In this document: piece by piece, positions 5,577-10,683 of the stretch
How the letters are laid out: each line of letters opens with the position of its first letter
Position numbering within the stretch: position 1 is the stretch's first letter
NCBI GenBank assembly: GCA_964522095.1
Contig: CAZFSO010000079.1
Location: 1-10,683, forward strand
Source of the DNA: UBA6054 sp964522095
GTDB lineage: Bacteria > Planctomycetota > Phycisphaerae > Phycisphaerales > UBA1924
Length of the DNA stretch: 10,683 bases
Direction of reading: 5' to 3'
Program-made: the position numbers and the translations under genes
Notes under the pieces: generated by a model
Told to the model about the DNA's origin: nothing
Databases searched by the model: none
What the model saw: the letters and a program-made list of their open reading frames with translations, nothing else

Positions 5577-6494
5577 ATGGACTGTGACACAATCCGACAG
5601 GCGGACCGCTTTGTCCACCTCGTGTTCCAGCCCGACATCGAGGTCGCCGCCGTGCCCGACGCGGCCCACCGCGTCCGGCGCGCCCGCGTCGCGCCCCGGG
5701 CCGTCCACCCCGAGCCCGCGCTGGACGAGGAACTGGCCGCCTTCTTCGGCTGGCTGTGCGATCGCGCGGGACTGCGCATCGACCACTACCGCCACGGCGT
5801 CCTGCGCCGACGCACCGGCGCCTGCCTGCGGAGCGTCCGCTCGGCCAGCCCGGCCGAGGCCCGCGCGGCCGGCGAGCAGCACGCCGACAAGGCCGACCGC
5901 ATGCTCGACGCCCTGATGGTCGGCGTCACCTCGTTCTTCCGCGACCCCCACGTGTTCGAGTCGCTGGGCGTCTGCCTGGCCGCCCAGGACGCCGCCCGGG
6001 CGCCCAGGGTCCTCAGCGTCGGCTGCTCGAACGGCTCGGAGTTGTACTCCTGCGCGATGCTGCTCGACGACATGGGCCGCCTGCCGGGCGCCCGCCTGGT
6101 CGGCCTGGACTGCCGCCCGCGCGCCGTCCGCGCCGCACGGGCCGGGATCTACCCCGACGAAGTCTCCGACGAACTGCCCGAGGGGGCGCGCCGGCACCTC
6201 GTCGCGGCGACCGGGGGCGGCCTGCGGGTGCGCCCGGAACTGCGGGCCGCCTGCCGCTGGCAGATCGGCGACGCCTTCGAGGCCGACCTGCCCGGCGACA
6301 ACGACGTGGTGCTGTGCCGCAACCTGGCGATCTATCTCAACGCGTCGGCCGCCGACCGCCTCTGGTCGCGCCTGCACGCCCTGGTCCGGCCCGGCGGGCT
6401 GCTGGTGGTCGGCAAGGCCGAGCGGCCGCCCGCCCCGCACTTCCGCAGGGTCGGGCCCTGCCTCTTCAGACGATCGGGGAACACCGAACCATGA
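5577..6494 (+). CDS. CheR-like SAM-dependent methyltransferase
   Basis: CheR enzymes methylate glutamates in chemoreceptor coiled coils, using S-adenosylmethionine in the cytoplasm. Here (305 residues) the CheR marks are DALMVGVTSFFRDPHVFE (residues 111-128), the SAM-binding VGCSNGSELYS (148-158; canonical form GCSTGEEPYS), the segment RAARAGIYPDEVSDEL, and VVLCRNLAIYLN (244-255) followed by RPGGLLVVGKAE. The first Glu of the GEE motif is Ser, while the second is kept. About 50 residues precede the usual CheR helical domain, with no recognisable motif. The pentapeptide-binding insert and TPR seen in some CheRs are absent. The start at 5577 is set by GGGAGAGGG; GTG 5532 would give 320 residues. 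The gene lies 41 bases after the receiver gene and overlaps the kinase gene by ATGA. There is no CheB, CheA or receptor gene nearby, so the kinase may be its target. Confidence 0.87.
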   Translation: MDCDTIRQADRFVHLVFQPDIEVAAVPDAAHRVRRARVAPRAVHPEPALDEELAAFFGWLCDRAGLRIDHYRHGVLRRRTGACLRSVRSASPAEARAAGEQHADKADRMLDALMVGVTSFFRDPHVFESLGVCLAAQDAARAPRVLSVGCSNGSELYSCAMLLDDMGRLPGARLVGLDCRPRAVRAARAGIYPDEVSDELPEGARRHLVAATGGGLRVRPELRAACRWQIGDAFEADLPGDNDVVLCRNLAIYLNASAADRLWSRLHALVRPGGLLVVGKAERPPAPHFRRVGPCLFRRSGNTEP

Positions 6495-9085
6495 AGCATC
6501 CGCGGACATCCGACCGGTTCTGGCCAGGGGTGGCGCTGACCGTGCTCGCCATCGGGGTCATGTTCTACCTGCGCATGATCGTGTTCCCCGACCGGTTCGT
6601 CCCGCTGACCGACTCGCTCCCGCTGCTGCTGGCGTTCTGGCACCGATCCAAGCGCCTGCTGTGGCTGATGGTCGCCTCGTTCACGGCGATGCTGCTCTTC
6701 AAACTGTTCTGGGTGATGCCCCAGCGCGTGCCCGACGGCATCCAGCGCGTCTTCGGCTTCATGCAACTGCTCAACATCCTCGTGCCGGCGCTGGTCATCC
6801 ACGCCGTCCTGGAACTCGGCGCCCGCCTGACGGCCTCCGTGGTCCAACTCGAGCGCGTCAACGCCGAACTCGAGGCGACCAACGAGGAACTGGCCGCCCG
6901 CGAGGAGGAGATCAACCAGCAGAACGAGGAACTCCAGTCCCAGACCGTCGAACTCGAGCAGCAGGTCGAGGAACTCGGCACGCAGTCCGAGGAACTCCAG
7001 GTGCTCAACGAGCAACTGGCCGAGCGCGAGCGCACGCTCAGCGACCTGCTCCAGCCCTACGTCGTCGGCGGCGGGGCCGAGGACGAGGTGCTCGCGCACC
7101 TGGGCGAGAAGGTCGTCCGCCTGCTCGGCGAGCGGGCAGTCGGAGCCACGCTCTCCGAGCCCGACGGGCACGTCATGGGCGTCTCGTCGGTCTTCGGCGT
7201 GGCCGAAGACTACCGCGAGGTCCCCCGCGAGCGGACGCTTGCCGAACTGGTCGTCGCGCGCGACCGGGCGGCGCTGCTCGACGACGTGTCGCTGCGCAGC
7301 GACCTGGAGTTCCCCGGCCTGGCCTCCGGGCGGCCCGTCCGCTCGGTCATCGCCGCGCCCCTGCGCACGCCCGACGGGGGCGCGCTGGAGATCTACGCCG
7401 ACTCGGCCGAGGCCTGGGGCGAGGAAGACCTGCGCATGGCGCAGTGGCTGGCGATCCAGTGCGGGCGCCTCTGGAACAACGCCAGGCTCCGCGACGACCT
7501 GGAGCGCCAGCGCATCCTCCTGCGCACCATCACCGACCACGCCGAGGCCGCGCTGCTGATGTGCGACGCCGCCGGGCGCTGCACCTACATGAACCCGGCC
7601 GCCGAGCGCATCGCCGGCCTGGGCGCCGGCCAGGCGGTCGGCCGGCGCCTGCACGACGTCCTGCACGGCCCGCACGCCGACCACGCCGCGGCCGACTGCC
7701 CGCTGCACGCCGGACCGAGCACCCACCCCGACGTGTTCGTCCAGCCCGACGCGACCCGCGTGCCCGTCCTGTGCACCGTCGCGCCCGTCCACCGCGACGG
7801 CAAGGTGACCAGCATCGTGGTCGAGGCCCGCGACATGCGCGAGGCCCGCGCCCACGAGGTCGAGCGCGAGCAACTGCTCGCGCGCGAACGCGCCGCCCGC
7901 GAGGAGGCCGAGCGGGCCGTGCGGGCGCGCGACGAGTTCGTCGCAACCCTCTCGCACGAACTCCGCACGCCCCTCAACGCCGTGCTGGGCTGGGCCATGC
8001 TCCTCCGCCAGGACCTCTCCGACCCCGAGGAGATCCGCAACGGCGTCGAGGTCATCGAGCGCAACGCGCGCCACCAGGCCCAACTCATCTCCGACCTGCT
8101 GGACATGAGCGGCATCATCGCCGGCAAGATCGCCCTGCACCTCCAGCCCGTCGACGCCGCCGAGGTCGTCCGCCGCGCCATCGAGACCACCCGCCCGATG
8201 ATGCAGGAGAAGGGCGTGCGCGTCGAGTGCGACTTCGACCCCGCCGCCGCCCGCGTCCTGGCCGACCCCGAACGCCTCCAGCAGGTGGTCTGGAACCTGC
8301 TGACCAACTCGGTCAAGTTCACCCCAGAGGGCGGGCTGATCCGAGCGGCCCTGCACAACGACGCCAACTCCGTCGTCATCGAGATCGCCGACACCGGCCA
8401 GGGCATCGAGCCCGAACTGCTCCCCCACATGTTCGACCGCTACCGCCAGGTCGACGGCTCGTCCACCAGGCGCCACGGGGGCCTGGGCATCGGCCTGGCC
8501 ATCGTCAAGCACCTCGTCGAACTGCACCACGGCGAGGTCCGCCTGACCAGCCCCGGGCCCGGCAAGGGCGCCACCTGCGTGGTGCGCCTGCCCGCGCACG
8601 CCGCCGTCCCCGCCCTGGCCCGCGAGCCCGGCAAGCCCGCGCCCGCGCTCCAGACCCACCGGCCCCGCCTCGACGGCCTGGCCGTCCTCATCGTCGACGA
8701 CGAGGAGGACGCACGCTCCCTCATCGCGCGCATCCTGCGCGACACCGGCGCCGAGCCCATCACCGCGTCCTCCGCCGAGGAGGCCTTCCAGCACCTCTGC
8801 GACGCCCGCGTCGACGTGCTCGTCAGCGACATCGGCATGCCCGGCGCCGACGGCTACAGCCTCATGCGGCGCGTCCGCGCCGAGTGCCCCGAGCACGTGC
8901 GCGACCTCCCGGCCATCGCGCTGACCGCCTTCGCACGCTCCAGCGACCGCACCCAGGCCCTCAACGCGGGGTTCCACGCCCACGTCAGCAAGCCCGTCGA
9001 GCCCGACGAACTGCTCGCCACCATCGCCAGCCTGCGCAACACCGTGCTGCGCTACCGCCGCTCGGACCTGGCCGACCCCGTCTGA
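6491..9085 (+). CDS. Membrane-bound hybrid histidine kinase (TM, coiled coil, GAF, PAS, HisKA, HATPase, receiver)
   Basis: This 864-residue sensor kinase starts at ATG 6491. Three or four membrane helices occupy residues 11-108 with almost no periplasmic loops, so the sensor probably works in or below the membrane. A long coiled coil (115-183) follows, with EELxxQ-type heptads rich in Glu and Gln. Next come a GAF-like domain (185-340) and a PAS domain (345-450, with MCDAAGRCTYMNPAAERI and a DCPLH motif). HisKA carries phospho-acceptor H489 in SHELRTPLN. HATPase has N-box N602/N606, DTGQGI (634-639) and GGLGIGLAIVK (from 663). The C-terminal receiver has D736-D737, phospho-acceptor D780 and K834. 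All catalytic residues are present. The stop of the CheR gene overlaps its start (ATGA). The frame stays open back to 5756, but that part lies inside the CheR gene and is not real. A relay from H489 to D780, or to the stand-alone receiver, is likely. Confidence 0.95.
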   Translation: MKHPRTSDRFWPGVALTVLAIGVMFYLRMIVFPDRFVPLTDSLPLLLAFWHRSKRLLWLMVASFTAMLLFKLFWVMPQRVPDGIQRVFGFMQLLNILVPALVIHAVLELGARLTASVVQLERVNAELEATNEELAAREEEINQQNEELQSQTVELEQQVEELGTQSEELQVLNEQLAERERTLSDLLQPYVVGGGAEDEVLAHLGEKVVRLLGERAVGATLSEPDGHVMGVSSVFGVAEDYREVPRERTLAELVVARDRAALLDDVSLRSDLEFPGLASGRPVRSVIAAPLRTPDGGALEIYADSAEAWGEEDLRMAQWLAIQCGRLWNNARLRDDLERQRILLRTITDHAEAALLMCDAAGRCTYMNPAAERIAGLGAGQAVGRRLHDVLHGPHADHAAADCPLHAGPSTHPDVFVQPDATRVPVLCTVAPVHRDGKVTSIVVEARDMREARAHEVEREQLLARERAAREEAERAVRARDEFVATLSHELRTPLNAVLGWAMLLRQDLSDPEEIRNGVEVIERNARHQAQLISDLLDMSGIIAGKIALHLQPVDAAEVVRRAIETTRPMMQEKGVRVECDFDPAAARVLADPERLQQVVWNLLTNSVKFTPEGGLIRAALHNDANSVVIEIADTGQGIEPELLPHMFDRYRQVDGSSTRRHGGLGIGLAIVKHLVELHHGEVRLTSPGPGKGATCVVRLPAHAAVPALAREPGKPAPALQTHRPRLDGLAVLIVDDEEDARSLIARILRDTGAEPITASSAEEAFQHLCDARVDVLVSDIGMPGADGYSLMRRVRAECPEHVRDLPAIALTAFARSSDRTQALNAGFHAHVSKPVEPDELLATIASLRNTVLRYRRSDLADPV

Positions 9086-9105
9086 GCACGCGGCCGGGCG
9101 AGCCC

Positions 9106-9111
9106 TAAACT
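9106..9111 (+). promoter_or_regulatory. Possible -10 element of argS (leaderless start)
   Basis: TAAACT fits the TAnnnT pattern and ends 7 bases before ATG 9119. No Shine-Dalgarno sequence lies between the kinase stop (9085) and this ATG. Transcription from it would start at or near the A of the ATG, giving a leaderless mRNA. The -35 position is weak (TGAGCA, 9083-9088). Confidence 0.4.
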
Positions 9112-9118
9112 CGCACCC

Positions 9119-10683
9119 ATGCCCACCCTCCCCGCCACCGCCATCGACCCGGCCGAGATCCTCGACGCCCGATTCCGGGCCGCGATCCTCGCCGCCTTCC
9201 CCGACCTGCCCGAGGACGCGGCCGAGACCCACGTCGCGCCCAACCGCCAGGCGAAACTCGGCGACTTTCAGTCCAACGCGGCCATGCCCCTGGCCAAGCG
9301 CCTCGGGCGCAACCCGCGCGAGGTCGCCGCGGCGATCGTCGAACGCCTCGACCTGTCGGGCGTCGCAGAGCCGGTCGGCCCGGGCGACGTCGCCGGGCCG
9401 GGGTTCATCAACGTCCGCCTGCTGCCCGACGCCCTGGCCGCGTCGCTGGCCCGGCTCGACACCCCCGCGCTCGGGGTCGAGGCGCCCGCCCCCTCCGCGC
9501 CGCCCGAGCCGGTCGTCGTCGACCTCTGCGGCGTGAACCTCGCCAAGCAGATGCACGTCGGCCACCTGCGCTCGACCGTCATCGGCGACGCCATCGCCCG
9601 CCTCTACGAACGCCTGGGCCACCCCGTCATCCGCCAGAGCCACGTGGGCGACTGGGGCCTGCCCATCGCCATGGTCGTCCAGCGGCTGATCGAGACCGAG
9701 GACGCCGGGCGCGACCTGGCGCAGATCTCCCTCGACGAACTCAACCACCTCTACAAGCAGGCCCAGGCCGCGTGCAAGCCGGAGAAGGCCGCCCTCGCGA
9801 CCGTCCGCGGCTTCGGCGGGCACCCCAAGGCCGAGGCCGAACTCGAGGCCCGAGTCGCCGACGCCGAAGCGCACGCGGAGCGCGCCCGGCGCCGCCTGGT
9901 GCTGCTCCAGTCGGGCGACGAGCGCTCCGTGGCCACCTGGCAGCGCGTCTACGACGCGACCATGGCCGCCTGCCTGGAGACCTGCCGGCGCCTGCACGCC
10001 AACGTGACCGACGAGCACTCCGCCGGCGAGAGCACCTACCGCGACGAACTGGCCGCCCTGGTCGACGACCTCGTCGCCCGCGGCGTCGCCGAGGAGGACG
10101 ACGGCGCCCTCGTCGTCCGCGTCGAGGGGCACAAGGAGCCCTGCATCGTCCGCAAGCGCGACGGCGGGTTCCTCTACGCCACCACCGACCTGGCCGCCAT
10201 CCGCCGGCGCGTCTCGCAACTCGGCGGCCGGCGCGTGGTCTACTGCGTCGACGCGCGCCAGTCGCTGCACTTCAAACTGGTCTTCGGCGCCGCCCGGAAG
10301 GCCGGCTACGACCGGACGCCCGACGGCGCCCGGGCGGACCTCGTGCACGCCGCCTTCGGCAACGTGCTGGGCGAGGACAACCGGCCCCTGAAGACCCGGT
10401 CGGGCGAGAACGTGCGCCTGGCCGACCTCATCGACGAGGCGGTGGAACGCGCGGCGCGCACCGTGGCCGAGAAGAACCCGGGCCTGAACGAGGCCGAGCG
10501 CGCCCCGATCGCCGAGGCCGTGGGCGTCGCCGCGCTCAAGTACGCCGACCTTTCCGGCGACCGGACCAAGGACTACGTGTTCAGTTTCGACCGGATGCTC
10601 GCCTTCGAGGGCGACACCGGGCCGTATTTGCTGTACGCGCTGGTCCGCATCCGAAGCATCTTCCGCAAGGCGGCCGAGGCCGG
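9119..10683 (+). CDS. argS: Arginyl-tRNA synthetase, 3' end outside the window
   Basis: This class I aminoacyl-tRNA synthetase charges tRNA-Arg in the cytoplasm. In order it shows the N-terminal Add1 tRNA-binding domain (residues 12-105, with NRQAKLGDFQSNAAMPLAKR and GPGFINVRL) and the HIGH motif as HVGH (146-149) in LAKQMHVGHLRSTVIGDAIA. HVGDWGLPIAM comes next, then the charged insertion of the catalytic domain, VRKRDGGFLYATTDLAAI, and the KMSK-equivalent PLKTRSGENVRL. The opening of the DALR anticodon-binding domain (GDTGPYLLYALVRIR) follows. About 521 codons are visible; the family usually has 550-600, so roughly the last 100 residues are missing past base 10683. The usual Y-S-x-P-N before the HIGH motif reads L-C-G-V-N here. 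The gene lies 33 bases after the kinase gene and is probably transcribed on its own from a leaderless promoter. Confidence 0.96.
   Translation, partial: MPTLPATAIDPAEILDARFRAAILAAFPDLPEDAAETHVAPNRQAKLGDFQSNAAMPLAKRLGRNPREVAAAIVERLDLSGVAEPVGPGDVAGPGFINVRLLPDALAASLARLDTPALGVEAPAPSAPPEPVVVDLCGVNLAKQMHVGHLRSTVIGDAIARLYERLGHPVIRQSHVGDWGLPIAMVVQRLIETEDAGRDLAQISLDELNHLYKQAQAACKPEKAALATVRGFGGHPKAEAELEARVADAEAHAERARRRLVLLQSGDERSVATWQRVYDATMAACLETCRRLHANVTDEHSAGESTYRDELAALVDDLVARGVAEEDDGALVVRVEGHKEPCIVRKRDGGFLYATTDLAAIRRRVSQLGGRRVVYCVDARQSLHFKLVFGAARKAGYDRTPDGARADLVHAAFGNVLGEDNRPLKTRSGENVRLADLIDEAVERAARTVAEKNPGLNEAERAPIAEAVGVAALKYADLSGDRTKDYVFSFDRMLAFEGDTGPYLLYALVRIRSIFRKAAEA

Noticed and set aside
5756..6490. 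Extension of the kinase frame upstream to 5756
   Set aside because: It overlaps the CheR-like gene in another frame and is Arg/Pro/Gly low-complexity. The kinase has a natural ATG at 6491 followed at once by its membrane helices.
6661..9108. An 815-residue + strand frame overlapping the kinase
   Set aside because: It is an Arg/Pro/Ala-rich frame-shift shadow of the kinase gene with no motif.
9086..9118. Terminator between the kinase gene and argS
   Set aside because: The 33-base gap has no stable stem followed by a T run.
6332..10348. A 1338-residue open frame on the minus strand, antisense to the kinase and argS
   Set aside because: It mirrors GC-rich third positions of the two clear + strand genes, is biased to Val/Gly/Asp/Glu/Gln, and has no recognisable domain or start signal. 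Similar minus-strand frames lie under most genes here.

Overview
The window is very GC-rich, tightly packed bacterial DNA, with every intact gene on the + strand. GC-rich third positions produce long meaningless open frames on the other strand. The proteins fit a Planctomycetota bacterium, most likely class Phycisphaerae. The hints are a D/R-rich hypothetical protein, a BshC-like protein of a type I associate with planctomycetes, and an interspersed palindrome inside a coding region. This assignment rests on impression, not on a search.

Layout. (1) 1-1629: the 3' part of a MalK/UgpC-type ABC sugar-importer ATPase, overlapping by ATGA a hypothetical protein with a low-complexity D/R/P linker. 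(2) 1630-2033: a roughly 400-base stretch without an intact gene, where GC drops to about 50% at its left end. It holds what I read as the remains of a Fic-family gene: an N-terminal piece on + followed head-on by the next part of the same domain on -, broken by a frameshift. (3) 2034-4976: three overlapping genes, namely a GT2 glycosyltransferase, a BshC-like protein and a BtuF-like periplasmic-binding protein. (4) 4992-9085: a signalling operon with a good sigma70-type promoter (TTGGCA, 17 bases, TACGAT). It encodes a stand-alone receiver, a CheR-like methyltransferase and a membrane-bound hybrid histidine kinase. (5) 9119-10683: argS, cut by the window end and possibly leaderless.

How the genes work together. 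The three signalling genes make a plausible phosphorelay with a methylation input: the kinase has a transmembrane sensor region, a long Glu/Gln-rich coiled coil, GAF, PAS, kinase and receiver modules; the neighbouring receiver has no output domain; and the CheR-like enzyme has no chemoreceptor or CheB partner in view. The Glu-rich coiled coil of the kinase is a candidate methyl acceptor (inference). The GT2/BshC-like/BtuF-like genes are translationally coupled, but their common pathway is unknown. I saw no tRNA, rRNA, CRISPR array, insertion sequence or convincing intrinsic terminator.
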